Source of the DNA: Lachnospiraceae bacterium | GTDB lineage: Bacteria; Bacillota; Clostridia; Lachnospirales; Lachnospiraceae | DNA: 64,000 bases | Reading direction: 5' to 3' | NCBI GenBank assembly: GCA_017468395.1 | Contig: JAFUIR010000011.1 | Coordinates: 62,001 to 126,000 of the forward strand | In this document: positions 50,459 to 58,722 of the stretch, piece after piece | How positions within the stretch are numbered: the stretch's first letter is position 1 | How the letters are laid out: the number at the start of each line of letters is the position of its first letter | Position numbers and translations under genes: made by a program | The notes under the pieces: model-generated | Databases searched by the model: none | What the model saw: the letters and a program-made list of their open reading frames with translations, nothing else | What the model was told of the DNA's origin: nothing

Positions 50459-51937
50459 ATGAAGTTTAAAACTCGGTTGGTAGTAACCTGTGTTACGATT
50501 GTGCTGTTACCTTTGGTATTGACGGCAACAGCATTTTTGGCCATCGGTTTTTATATATTGAATTCCCAGCAGAATTATGGGATGGGTGAAATAAAGCCTT
50601 TTACCATGATTGAAAATGTGGAAAGCATTCATTTAGAAACAGAAAAAATATATGATGAGTTGTTTCTGCAGGCGCAGGAAGATACATCCCTATTTGAAGA
50701 TAAGGGCTTTTTGGAGGATTTTGAAAAAAGCCGTTTGACGGAGCAGTCTTATTTGCTGGTGCGCAAAGGAGAAGAAATTTATTATACGGGAAACGCAGAG
50801 GGTGCGGCTCGGATTTTGGGACAACTTCCTGATTTCGGATATGCAGCCGGTGAAGATGGTAATACCTATTACTTCGGAGAAATGGACAAATATGTAAAAC
50901 AAATTGATTTTCAGTTTGGGGATGGTACACCGGGAAGTCTGTTTGTGATAACCAGAGTGACAGGTCTGATTTCAAAAGAGTTCTTGGTAGATATGGTAGT
51001 AGCCATTATCGTCATTTTGATATTTACCAGTGTAATGTTGACATGGTGGATTCACAGGGGAGTATTTCTTCCGATTAAAGAATTGAATTTGGCTATGTGT
51101 AAGATTAAGGAAGGGAATTTTGACTATAGGCTTGTTTCGGACAGCAAGGGCGAGATCGGTGAGTTGTACCGCAACTATGAAGATATGAGGCTTCGTCTGA
51201 AGGAGTCTACAGAAGAAAAGGTACGGCAGGAAAAGCAGAGCCGTGAGTTAATCAGCAATATTTCCCACGATTTGAAGACACCTATTACTGCGGTAAAGGG
51301 TTATGTGGAAGGTATTATGGATGGTGTTGCGGATACGCCGGAGAAGATGGAAAAATATATTAAGACCATCTACAACAAAGCCAATGATATGGATAAACTT
51401 ATTAACGAATTGACTATTTATTCCGGTATTGATAATAACCGTATTCCTTATAATTTCCACCGTATTAACGTGGCAGATTATTTCGGAGATTGTGTGGAAG
51501 AAGTGGGTCTGGATTTGGAGTCCAGGAATATTGAATTGAATTATTCCAATGTGGTTTCGCCGGATACTATGATAATTGCGGATCCGGAGCAGATGAAAAA
51601 GGTTATTAATAACATTATCAGTAACAGTGTGAAGTATATCGATAAACCTAAGGGCATTATTGATATTCATATTTTGGATGAAGTGGATTCGGTGCGGATT
51701 GAGATAGAGGACAATGGAAAAGGTATTGCGGCGAAGGATTTGCCCAATATATTTGAAAGATTTTACCGGACGGATGCTTCCAGAAATTCCTCGCAGGGCG
51801 GAAGCGGAATCGGTCTTTCCATTGTAAAGAAGATTATTGAAGACCATGGTGGTTACATTTGGGCTACCAGTAAAGAAGGAGAAGGAACTTGTATTCATTT
51901 TGTAATTCGCAAATACCGTGAATTGCAGAGAGATTAG
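50459..51937 (+). CDS. sensor histidine kinase (HAMP, HisKA, HATPase)
   Basis: 492 residues. TM1 at 7-30, an outer sensor region of about 140 residues, TM2 near 178-200, then HAMP (LPIKELNLAMCKIKEGNFDY). H-box LISNISHDLKTPITAVKGYV, N-box NNIISNSVKYI, G1 DNGKGI and G2 GGSGIGLSIVKKII are intact. AAGGAAAGG lies upstream. It is followed 20 bp later by its response regulator. It is distinct from the kinase at 22758 and its stimulus is not evident. Confidence 0.92.
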   Translation: MKFKTRLVVTCVTIVLLPLVLTATAFLAIGFYILNSQQNYGMGEIKPFTMIENVESIHLETEKIYDELFLQAQEDTSLFEDKGFLEDFEKSRLTEQSYLLVRKGEEIYYTGNAEGAARILGQLPDFGYAAGEDGNTYYFGEMDKYVKQIDFQFGDGTPGSLFVITRVTGLISKEFLVDMVVAIIVILIFTSVMLTWWIHRGVFLPIKELNLAMCKIKEGNFDYRLVSDSKGEIGELYRNYEDMRLRLKESTEEKVRQEKQSRELISNISHDLKTPITAVKGYVEGIMDGVADTPEKMEKYIKTIYNKANDMDKLINELTIYSGIDNNRIPYNFHRINVADYFGDCVEEVGLDLESRNIELNYSNVVSPDTMIIADPEQMKKVINNIISNSVKYIDKPKGIIDIHILDEVDSVRIEIEDNGKGIAAKDLPNIFERFYRTDASRNSSQGGSGIGLSIVKKIIEDHGGYIWATSKEGEGTCIHFVIRKYRELQRD

Positions 51938-51957
51938 TCATAGTATAGGAGGAAAAC

Positions 51958-52650
51958 ATGAGTAAGATTTTGATTATTGAAGATGAAGAAGCAATTGCAG
52001 ATTTGGAAAAAGATTATTTGGAACTCAGTGACTTTGAGGTAACCATTAAAAACAGTGGCGATGTGGGATTGAAGGAAGCGTTGGACGGAAACTATGATTT
52101 GGTGGTACTGGATCTGATGCTGCCCGGCATAGACGGATTTGAGGTTTGCAAAAAAATCCGTGAGGAGAAGAATATCCCTATTTTGATGGTTTCTGCAAAA
52201 AAAGATGATATTGATAAAATCCGGGGACTGGGCATGGGTGCAGACGACTACATGACCAAGCCTTTCAGTCCCAGCGAATTGGTGGCCAGAGTAAAGGCAC
52301 ATCTGGCAAGATATGAGAGATTGGTGGGGACCAATCAAAAGCCCCAAAACGACATTGTGGAAATCAGAGGGCTACGCATTGATAAAACTGCAAGACGTGT
52401 CTACGTGGATGGGGAAGAGAGAATTTTCACTACCAAGGAATTTGATTTGCTTACTTTCTTGGCGGAGAATCCCAATCATGTATTTACAAAGGATGAACTC
52501 TTTAGGGAGATTTGGGATATGGATTCCATCGGCGACATTGCGACTGTAACCGTTCACATCAAAAAAATCCGTGAAAAGATTGAAGTGGACACAGCAAAAC
52601 CCCAGTATATCGAAACTATTTGGGGCGTGGGGTATCGGTTTAAGGTGTAA
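51958..52650 (+). CDS. OmpR/PhoB-family response regulator
   Basis: 230 residues. The receiver has the acidic EDEE, DLMLPGIDG (phospho-Asp) and DDYMTKPFSPSELVARV. The output winged helix shows FTTKEFDLLTFLAENPNHVF, then TVTVHIKKIREKI and the closing WGVGYRFKV. AGGAGG RBS. Its last nine codons occur a second time at 55153-55182, immediately before rluA-like, indicating that foreign DNA entered at the 3' end of this gene and that rluA-like once followed it directly. Confidence 0.94.
   Translation: MSKILIIEDEEAIADLEKDYLELSDFEVTIKNSGDVGLKEALDGNYDLVVLDLMLPGIDGFEVCKKIREEKNIPILMVSAKKDDIDKIRGLGMGADDYMTKPFSPSELVARVKAHLARYERLVGTNQKPQNDIVEIRGLRIDKTARRVYVDGEERIFTTKEFDLLTFLAENPNHVFTKDELFREIWDMDSIGDIATVTVHIKKIREKIEVDTAKPQYIETIWGVGYRFKV
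52625..52650 (+). repeat. left flank repeat of inserted island (att-like)
   Basis: The 3' end of the response regulator gene encoding WGVGYRFKV-stop. The core TATCGGTTTAAGGT (52633-52646) recurs exactly at 55165-55178, and the next four bases differ at one position. Confidence 0.75.
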
Positions 52651-52656
52651 AGGGAA

Positions 52657-52684
52657 TTGAAAATATTTGAATTTAGAATATAAT
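52657..52684 (+). promoter_or_regulatory. promoter of the MNT-HEPN module
   Basis: TTGAAA (52657-52662), 16-bp spacer, TATAAT (52679-52684), just inside the left boundary of the island. Confidence 0.65.
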
Positions 52685-52726
52685 AAAAGTAGAGAATCTT
52701 GATGGAGATAGTAGGAGGTGATAAGG

Positions 52727-53065
52727 ATGTGTACGGAAACGCAGTTGAGTAGAATTACGAAAGCAATAGTAGAATGTTATAGAGTTGTATATGGTGATGA
52801 TATTGTTGAAATAGTTCTTTATGGTTCTTATGCAAGAGGAGATTATGCAGAAGATTCCGATATTGATATTGCTGCGGTTGTACATGGTTCACGCGAGGAA
52901 CTGCAGGAAAAACTAAAGGCTGTTTGGGATGTTTCGGCAGAGCTTGGAGTAGAAAATGATATTATAGTTTCACCAACAGTTATTCCGTATGAGGAGTTTA
53001 TGAAATATAAGCAAACACTTCCGTATTATCGCAATATTGCAGAGGAGGGACAAAAGATTGGATGA
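52727..53065 (+). CDS. MNT-type nucleotidyltransferase antitoxin
   Basis: 112 residues of the minimal nucleotidyltransferase (DNA polymerase beta-like) fold. The catalytic GSYARGDYAEDSDID fits GSx10DxD. In HEPN-MNT toxin-antitoxin pairs this enzyme AMPylates and neutralises the HEPN RNase. Start chosen at ATG 52727, which has the near-perfect AGGAGGTGAT eight bases upstream; a GTG nine bases earlier would overlap it. It overlaps the HEPN gene by 8 bp. Confidence 0.87.
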   Translation: MCTETQLSRITKAIVECYRVVYGDDIVEIVLYGSYARGDYAEDSDIDIAAVVHGSREELQEKLKAVWDVSAELGVENDIIVSPTVIPYEEFMKYKQTLPYYRNIAEEGQKIG

Positions 53066-53444
53066 TTTAATTAAGTATCGTTTGTCGTCTGCTAAAGAAA
53101 AACTGAATTCTGCTAAGGTACTTTTGGAAGCAGGATTATATAAGGATTCTGTGGGAAGATCTTATTATGCTATTTTTTCTGCTATAAGAGCCGTTCTTGC
53201 TGTAAGGCAGGTTGATTTTTCAAAGCATGCAGGGGTAATAGTTTACTTTCAGAAGGAGTTTATTAAGACGGAAGTTTTTGATAAAAAGTATTCAAAATAT
53301 TTACAACAGGCATTTCAAATTAGAAATAGTTGTGATTATGATGATTTCTTTATTGTGTCGAAACAGGATGCAGAAGAGCAATATATAAGAGCAACCGAAA
53401 TGTTGACCGTTATCGAAGAGTATATTGGGCAGTCAAGGAATTGA
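53058..53444 (+). CDS. HEPN-domain protein (toxin partner)
   Basis: 128 residues. The family opening DDLIKYRLSSAKEKLNSAKV, the helix SVGRSYYAIFSAIRAVL and the motif RNSCDYDDF are present. The last is the RxxxDY variant in place of the Rx4-6H catalytic motif, as found in MNT-linked HEPN proteins. It would act as an RNase toxin controlled by the upstream nucleotidyltransferase. I chose TTG 53058, ten bases after GGAGG, because HEPN proteins start at this point. A terminator follows. Confidence 0.82.
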   Translation: MDDLIKYRLSSAKEKLNSAKVLLEAGLYKDSVGRSYYAIFSAIRAVLAVRQVDFSKHAGVIVYFQKEFIKTEVFDKKYSKYLQQAFQIRNSCDYDDFFIVSKQDAEEQYIRATEMLTVIEEYIGQSRN

Positions 53445-53467
53445 TTTTAATAAAGTATGGTTTGAAG

Positions 53468-53497
53468 GCACAAGTTCAAAATGTACTTGTGCTTTTT
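53468..53497 (+). terminator. terminator of the MNT-HEPN module
   Basis: GCACAAGT/ACTTGTGC (53468-53475 and 53485-53492) with a 9-base loop and TTTTT. Confidence 0.88.
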
Positions 53498-53901
53498 GTG
53501 GCAAGCGGTGGCAGAATTACCAAAGCAAGTAATTGGATTTGTGAGGCGGTATTTTCATACCCCGAAGAATTACCACTTGAACGCTTGGACGAATACAACG
53601 ATTTAATCATAAAATATATGAATGCAAGATTTAATAATAATGTAGTGAACATAGAATTATACCTATCATACTCAAAAAACACGGATTTAACATTGATGAA
53701 TATGAAGAAACCGAAGAAAAGAAGCAGGGCGGATTGTCTGCAAAGGAATACAAGAAGAAAATGGAGCAGGAAAAAGAAGAACTTAATAAAAAGTTAGATA
53801 ATATGGCAAATGAATACAATGAATTAGTAGACAGATATAATAAATTCATTGATATAAAGCCGAATTGGAACGAAAGAACAGAGAAAAGGCTTATGAAGTG
53901 A
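53498..53901 (+). pseudogene. relic of a mobilisation (MobV/Pre-like) protein
   Basis: Two open pieces in different frames. The first (53498 to about 53670) reads SGGRITKASNWICEAVFSYP and NDLIIKYMNARFNNNVVNIE, resembling the relaxase region just before the metal-binding histidines. The second (about 53672-53901) reads ILKKHGFNIDEYEETEEKKQ and then the coiled coil LSAKEYKKKMEQEKEELNKK, ending at TGA 53899. The HxDE/HxH catalytic part expected between them is missing, so a deletion and frameshift have destroyed the gene. The family assignment is from memory of such proteins and is tentative. Confidence 0.5.
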
Positions 53902-53923
53902 TGTATCAGCAGGAGCGAAGCAG

Positions 53924-53971
53924 ATGAATCAGATTGCAAAGATGACGATATTTGATATAATAGAAAAGTAA
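53924..53971 (+). CDS. possible 15-residue peptide
   Basis: The ORF MNQIAKMTIFDIIEK is preceded by AGGAG at 9-bp spacing. MTIFDI-type endings recur on tiny plasmid and phage ORFs. It may be part of the mobile remnant; no function can be assigned. Confidence 0.3.
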   Translation: MNQIAKMTIFDIIEK

Positions 53972-54051
53972 AATTTGAATTTTCGCATGAGTTTGCCTAA
54001 CTGGGATATGAACAGTTACAAATTACAATGTCTAATGGAGGCAGGATAAGA

Positions 54052-54801
54052 TTGAAGAAAGAAGCATTAAAATTATTTTGGGTATTCATACTTTTTATAT
54101 TAGTTTGGGTAATTGCCAATATGTTCAATATGAATATATTGTGGTTTGTAATAGTGAGTGTAATTGCAATTCGCTATATTGTTAAAGAAAAAAACTTAGA
54201 CAGAAAAGATATCATAACAGCTTGCGCGTTTGGCGTTGTTTCTATACCATCAGCATTTAGTGCTGGTTTCATACCATCAGAGTTAATAATGGGATTAGTT
54301 ACCATACCGGCTTATCTTGGCGCTATGAGTATTTTGAAAAGTAGTAATAATGAGATTCTTTTAATTAGGTCTGAAAAAAAGGAAATTGCAATTTCTTTTA
54401 GTATTGCAATTGGAATCGGAAGTATTTTGGGGGTTATTAATCTACTTTTGGCAAATTATCCAATAAATTTTTCTGTTAAATTAAAATGGTTTTTAGATGC
54501 AATTAATGCTGGAGTAACAGAAGAAATCATTTTCAGATTATTTTTCTTTGCTATATGTGTTGCCATTGTGAAAGATAAAAAAATGTCAAAAGCAGAAAGT
54601 GTTATGAGTTATTTAATCATGACTATACCACATGTCTTAATCCATTTTAATTTTGAGACAGTAGACCTAGGAAGTATAATTGTTTTATTTGTATTATTTG
54701 GTTTGCCTTTTGCTATTTTGCAAAGAAAAAGAGATTTATCATCTGCCATTGTAGCACACTCCGTTGTAGATTTAATTCGATTTGTTTTAGTAGGGATGTG
54801 A
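54052..54801 (+). CDS. CPBP intramembrane protease-like protein (divergent)
   Basis: 249 residues with about eight membrane helices. Motif 1 reads GVTEEIIFRLFFF (the EE and Arg kept, the usual FRG Gly replaced), motif 2 IPHVLIHF supplies a His, and AHSVVDLIRF is the final motif. It is more divergent than the CPBP protein at 9646. I chose TTG 54052, eleven bases after GGAGG; the ATG at 54028 lacks an RBS. It lies within the island and is followed by a terminator. CPBP proteins often serve as immunity or defence-related factors on mobile DNA. Confidence 0.78.
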   Translation: MKKEALKLFWVFILFILVWVIANMFNMNILWFVIVSVIAIRYIVKEKNLDRKDIITACAFGVVSIPSAFSAGFIPSELIMGLVTIPAYLGAMSILKSSNNEILLIRSEKKEIAISFSIAIGIGSILGVINLLLANYPINFSVKLKWFLDAINAGVTEEIIFRLFFFAICVAIVKDKKMSKAESVMSYLIMTIPHVLIHFNFETVDLGSIIVLFVLFGLPFAILQRKRDLSSAIVAHSVVDLIRFVLVGM

Positions 54802-54846
54802 TGTATAGAAACTTTCAGTTTAACACAGAATTATGTTTTAATTTAT

Positions 54847-54883
54847 AAAGATACTATGCTTAACGTGTGGTATCTTTTTTTTT
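54847..54883 (+). terminator. intrinsic terminator
   Basis: AAAGATAC/GTATCTTT (54847-54854 and 54870-54877) with a run of nine T. Confidence 0.8.
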
Positions 54884-54973
54884 GCCAAAAATCCCGAAAT
54901 ACTTCCACAAAATTCATATAAAATATGAGTTGCTTTTGGGGTGTTATGAGTTATAATTTTCATATCAGCCAAA

Positions 54974-55028
54974 TGGTAATATTACCACTTTTGAAAAGGC
55001 GGAGCGAATATTACCAAAAATATTACCA
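54974..55028 (+). repeat. iteron-like repeats with palindrome
   Basis: AATATTACCA occurs three times in direct orientation (54978, 55007 and 55019); the first copy is inside the perfect 14-bp palindrome TGGTAATATTACCA (54974-54987). The 54802-55185 gap has no gene. The arrangement recalls a replication or nicking site of a small plasmid, but this is speculative. Confidence 0.45.
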
Positions 55029-55071
55029 CAGAAAAAATAAAGTAGTTTAGAAAAAGTGTAAAAAACAATTT

Positions 55072-55138
55072 TCTGTATAGCCAAAATCTTGAAAAAAGCC
55101 TTTAACCACCCCGAAAACAAGTAAGAAGGCTATACAGA
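55072..55138. repeat. 11-bp inverted repeat at the island's right end
   Basis: TCTGTATAGCC (55072-55082) and GGCTATACAGA (55128-55138) are exact inverse copies 45 bp apart, with a second AGCCTT/AAGGCT pairing inside. They lie just before the right flank repeat and could be recombinase arm sites or a hairpin. Confidence 0.5.
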
Positions 55139-55152
55139 GAAGAAAATAGCGG

Positions 55153-55182
55153 TGGGGTGTGCTATATCGGTTTAAGGTATAA
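55153..55182 (+). repeat. right flank repeat of island (att-like; duplicated gene end)
   Basis: Thirty bases that still read TGG GGT GTG, then codons for LYRFKV and a stop, i.e. WGVLYRFKV against WGVGYRFKV at 52624-52650. It also carries the AAGG that serves as RBS for the RluA-like gene starting three bases later. Confidence 0.75.
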
Positions 55183-55185
55183 TTA

Positions 55186-55944
55186 ATGAAGACAAAAATT
55201 CTTTATGAAGATCAGGATATTTTGGTAATTTATAAGCCTGCGGGCATTGCGACCCAGACGGCAAAAATCGGGCAGGCGGATGTGGTCAGCGAACTGCGCG
55301 GTTATTTGGCAAAGTCAAGGCGTGGAAATGATAAAGGCGGTGCAATACCTTTTGTTGGGTTGGTTCATAGGTTGGACCAGCCGGTGGAAGGAGTGCTGGT
55401 GTTTGGAAAGCATAAGAAAGCCACGGCGCAGTTAAATGGGCAGTTGGCGGATGGGCGGATGAAAAAGTTTTATCTGGCGGCTGTGTGTGGAAAACCATCC
55501 CAGGAATCTGCAAAACTTGTGGATTATGTGGTAAAAGATAAAGATGGGTTGGCAAAAATTGTAAAAGAAGGTCATCCGGAGGCTAAAAAAGCAGTGCTGG
55601 AATATACCGTGAAGGGAACCTGTGCTTTACAGGTGGGTGCCAGACACGATGTGGAGAATTTGTGGAACAGGGACATAGAGGTAAGTCTGGTGGAGATATT
55701 GTTAAAGACAGGCCGGTTTCATCAAATCAGGGTGCAGATGTCAAGCAGGGGAAATTCTCTTTTGGGAGATTCAAAATACGGTTCGGAAATTTCTGCGCTC
55801 ATCAGTAATTCGTTGAACATCAGAAACGCTGCTCTTTGTGCTTATCATTTGGAGTTTGAACATCCCATGACAGGAAAAAAGTTGGAATATACTGTCAGTC
55901 CCGAAAATAAAGCATTTACTATTTTTCAGAATTATTTAGCGTAA
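55186..55944 (+). CDS. RluA-family pseudouridine synthase
   Basis: 252 residues. It isomerises uridine to pseudouridine in rRNA or tRNA. The catalytic block GLVHRLDQPVEGVLVFGK contains the essential Asp, although the common HRLDxxTSG reads HRLDQPVEG. Other marks are DILVIYKPAGIATQTA, KFYLAAVCGKP and TGRFHQIRVQMSSRG. The target base is not clear. The start lies three bases after the duplicated end of the response regulator gene, whose AAGG provides its RBS. Confidence 0.9.
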   Translation: MKTKILYEDQDILVIYKPAGIATQTAKIGQADVVSELRGYLAKSRRGNDKGGAIPFVGLVHRLDQPVEGVLVFGKHKKATAQLNGQLADGRMKKFYLAAVCGKPSQESAKLVDYVVKDKDGLAKIVKEGHPEAKKAVLEYTVKGTCALQVGARHDVENLWNRDIEVSLVEILLKTGRFHQIRVQMSSRGNSLLGDSKYGSEISALISNSLNIRNAALCAYHLEFEHPMTGKKLEYTVSPENKAFTIFQNYLA

Positions 55945-56003
55945 GTTTCTCATACTATTTTTAAAGGAAGGCGCAGAAGTCTTCTGGAATGGCAGGAATG
56001 AGT

Positions 56004-57092
56004 ATGAGTGAAAAATTGATAAAAAACAAGTATATAGCACTGCTCCTGATTGTGGGGGCAGTCTATTTTTTTCTAAAGTATTTGTGTCCTCTTTTTGCGC
56101 CGGTTTTGATTGCGGTGTTGTTTTTGACCATGTTCTATCCTGCATTGGATGACATTCAGAAGAAAACGCATATTAAAAAGCAATTTCTGGCGGCAATTTT
56201 TATCGTTTTTTTCGGTATTGTCATAGTGACTTTAGCATGGATTCTCGTTACAGTATTTATGCAATATGTGCCGCAGTTTTTGGGGAGCGCCGGGCAGATT
56301 CAGGTACAGATTAACGTGTTTGTCAGGGATTGCTGTGATGCCATTGAGCGTACTTTCGGCGTGGATGCCACGTCCGTGGAACGGATTATTATTGAGAAAG
56401 TGGATATTATTGTGGAGGATTTTCAAGGGCAACTGCTGCCGGGACTGTTAAACAAATCTTGGGGATATGCCAGAAGTATCATCTCCTTGGGGGGCTTTAT
56501 CGGTATAACGGTCATTGCAACGGTGCTTCTTGCAAAGGATTATGACGAAATTTTAGATAAAATGGCAGCCGGGCAGGGAAGCCTCATGTGCCTGGAGGTA
56601 GTGGTACGGGTAATTAAATATATTGCTACTTTTGTAAAAGCCCAATTAGTGATTATGCTGACCATCGGCAGTCTGTGCATGTTGGTGCTTGGCATTTTTA
56701 AAGTGGAAAGCGGCGTGCTTTGGGGATTGTTGGCCGGGGTTTTGGATGTGCTTCCTTTTATCGGGACAGGAATTGTTTTGTTGCCGTTGGCATTATGGGA
56801 ACTGATGCAGGGGTATTATCTACAGGCCGCAATCTGTGTGTCGTTGTATGTTGTGTGTGTGCTGATCCGCGAGACTTTGGAACCGAAGTTAATCGGGGAT
56901 AAGGTGGGCATCTATCCGGTAGGAATTTTAATTGCGGTTTATGCGGGATTAAAATTGTTTGGAATCGTAGGAATTTTTCTCGGTCCTCTGGGGCTTGTTA
57001 TTATACAGCAGGTGTATAGGGCTTTCCTGCGTTATGTTGACGGGGACGAAAAAAATGGCTATGATGAAAGAGAGAAAAATGAGGAGCAGTGA
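56004..57092 (+). CDS. AI-2E (YtvI/PerM)-family membrane protein
   Basis: 362 residues with about eight membrane helices in the AI-2E pattern: three at the N-terminus (LLIVGAVYFFLKYLCPLFAP), an amphipathic outer domain, then TIGSLCMLVLGIFKVESGVL, LLAGVLDVLPFIGTGIVLLP and the final GPLGLVIIQQVYRAF. Members include putative permeases of AI-2 and ions and sporulation protein YtvI. Despite the name there is no proof of AI-2 export. Start at 56004 is preferred (CAGGAA upstream), but 55989 and 55998 are possible. It overlaps the next gene by 4 bp. Confidence 0.85.
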   Translation: MSEKLIKNKYIALLLIVGAVYFFLKYLCPLFAPVLIAVLFLTMFYPALDDIQKKTHIKKQFLAAIFIVFFGIVIVTLAWILVTVFMQYVPQFLGSAGQIQVQINVFVRDCCDAIERTFGVDATSVERIIIEKVDIIVEDFQGQLLPGLLNKSWGYARSIISLGGFIGITVIATVLLAKDYDEILDKMAAGQGSLMCLEVVVRVIKYIATFVKAQLVIMLTIGSLCMLVLGIFKVESGVLWGLLAGVLDVLPFIGTGIVLLPLALWELMQGYYLQAAICVSLYVVCVLIRETLEPKLIGDKVGIYPVGILIAVYAGLKLFGIVGIFLGPLGLVIIQQVYRAFLRYVDGDEKNGYDEREKNEEQ

Positions 57093-58720
57093 TTGGGAGC
57101 ATGCAAAAGACAAAAGGTTATATTGCAAGATTGATATGTGTAATTAGCTGGATATATATTGTGGTTGTTGCGGGAATTATGCCCTTTTATTTTACCAATG
57201 GATATGGTTATATCGGCTCTGATAAAGCCAATTTTGTAAAAAAATTCGGGTTTCCGATTTTGATTACAGGCGCAGTAGGTCTTGTGATTTATGTGGTTTT
57301 GAATGTGATAGTGTGCTGTAAAGGGAAAACCAGGGAAGAAGTTTGGCTGTGGGTAAAGAAGCGGTTTTCTGTTACGGATATTTTTGTACTTTGTTATGCG
57401 GGAGTTTTGATTTTATCCTACTTAAGCACCGAGTACAAAGATATTGCGTGGTATGGACACACCAGTTGGCCTATGGGACTGGTTCCTCATTTGATGATGG
57501 TGACTTCTTATTTTCTTTTGTCCCGCTTTTTCATTGGCAGGGAATATTTTTTCGGTTTACTGCGGAAAATTTCTCTGGTAGTTTTTGCTTTGGGAATTTT
57601 AAACACATTTGGGGTTCGCCCCATTGAAATGGAATATGCCGGTTATTGGTTCATATCCACTCTCGGAAATCTCAACTGGTTTTGCGGTTACTGGACCCTG
57701 ACTGGATTGATTGCGGTAATTTGTTATTGGAATCATGAAGTGCGGGGAGATAAAAAGAATCTTTTGGATGTAATTTTTGACGGAGGCGTAGCCACAATAG
57801 CAATGTTTACCGGTCTTATTCATGGCAGTGACAGCGGTGTGTTTGCTTTGGCGGTTGTTTTTTTGGTAATGTTTTGTATGTCTGTGGAAAACGGAGACAG
57901 AATGCAGCGCTTTTTTGAACTGCTGATAATGCTTTGCGGTATCTGTAGTTTGGCAACTATTGTGAATCATTTCTTTCCGGAAGCAATTACTTTTCCCAGT
58001 GTGTTTGTTAACTTGACCACAAGAACTGTATTCCCTTGGGCAGCAGGCATTTTCTGCGGGATATTATATTATTTTGTCCAAAAGAAAAATGCCATAAATT
58101 TGTTCCCGAAGAAAATATGGAAAAAACTCCGGGTAGTTGTGATAGGAACCGTTCTCTTTGGATTGATGTTGTATTTTGTTGTGGCGCTGGCAAATACGCT
58201 TTTGCCGGAAGGTTTGGGTTCTTTTGCAGGCAAGTCCGCATTCATTTTTGATGTGAAATGGGGCTCTCAGCGCGGAGGTCCTTGGTCGGCGGCGGTGCGT
58301 ACATGGTGGGGGCAGGATTTCTGGCACAAATTGGTAGGAGTAGGCCCCGACAGTATGTGGTCCTACATAAGTAGCGGAAAGGATGCAGCATTGCAAACCG
58401 CTGTGACGAAGCAGTTTCCTCAAAACCTGCTGAATGCCCATGAGGAATGGCTGACCAATCTGGCAAATCTGGGTGTTTTGGGTGCGGTTTCTTTTGGAGG
58501 ATATATTGTAAGTTTTCTGTACAGGTGTTTTAAAAAGGGAAAGAAGGATGCTACATATTACATATTTGCTTTTGCGGTGCTTTGTTACACGGTGAATAAT
58601 ATATTCAGTTTTCAGACGGTCATCAATCTGACGCATCTTTTTATGATAATGGGTGTGGGTGAAAATATGATTCGCAGACAAGAGGGCAAAAGATATTTGA
58701 GTTTGAAGACCAAGGATTAA
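57089..58720 (+). CDS. O-antigen ligase-like (Wzy_C) membrane protein
   Basis: 543 residues with about 12 membrane helices. The large outer loop carries VGVGPDSMWSYI and NLLNAHEEWLTNLANLGVLG, the Wzy_C/WaaL-type signature (His of NAHEEW). Such enzymes ligate or polymerise lipid-linked glycans; in a Gram-positive the acceptor would be a cell-wall polymer or protein. The GTG start at 57089 overlaps the preceding stop as GTGA, and ATG 57101 is an alternative. A GT-C-like gene follows two bases after the stop. Confidence 0.83.
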   Translation: MIGSMQKTKGYIARLICVISWIYIVVVAGIMPFYFTNGYGYIGSDKANFVKKFGFPILITGAVGLVIYVVLNVIVCCKGKTREEVWLWVKKRFSVTDIFVLCYAGVLILSYLSTEYKDIAWYGHTSWPMGLVPHLMMVTSYFLLSRFFIGREYFFGLLRKISLVVFALGILNTFGVRPIEMEYAGYWFISTLGNLNWFCGYWTLTGLIAVICYWNHEVRGDKKNLLDVIFDGGVATIAMFTGLIHGSDSGVFALAVVFLVMFCMSVENGDRMQRFFELLIMLCGICSLATIVNHFFPEAITFPSVFVNLTTRTVFPWAAGIFCGILYYFVQKKNAINLFPKKIWKKLRVVVIGTVLFGLMLYFVVALANTLLPEGLGSFAGKSAFIFDVKWGSQRGGPWSAAVRTWWGQDFWHKLVGVGPDSMWSYISSGKDAALQTAVTKQFPQNLLNAHEEWLTNLANLGVLGAVSFGGYIVSFLYRCFKKGKKDATYYIFAFAVLCYTVNNIFSFQTVINLTHLFMIMGVGENMIRRQEGKRYLSLKTKD

Positions 58721-58722
58721 AA

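Noticed and set aside
53441-53497. Start of the relaxase relic as one continuous gene from 53441
   Set aside because: The segment is occupied by a strong terminator for the HEPN gene, so the relic more likely begins after it.
54974-54987. Rolling-circle nick site (TAATATTAC) as a definite plasmid origin
   Set aside because: The match is short, the DNA is AT-rich, and no Rep gene remains; kept only as a speculative note.
39948-57092. Functional link between luxS and the AI-2E-family gene at 56004
   Set aside because: The family name is historical. The genes are 15 kb apart and no sequence evidence supports AI-2 export.
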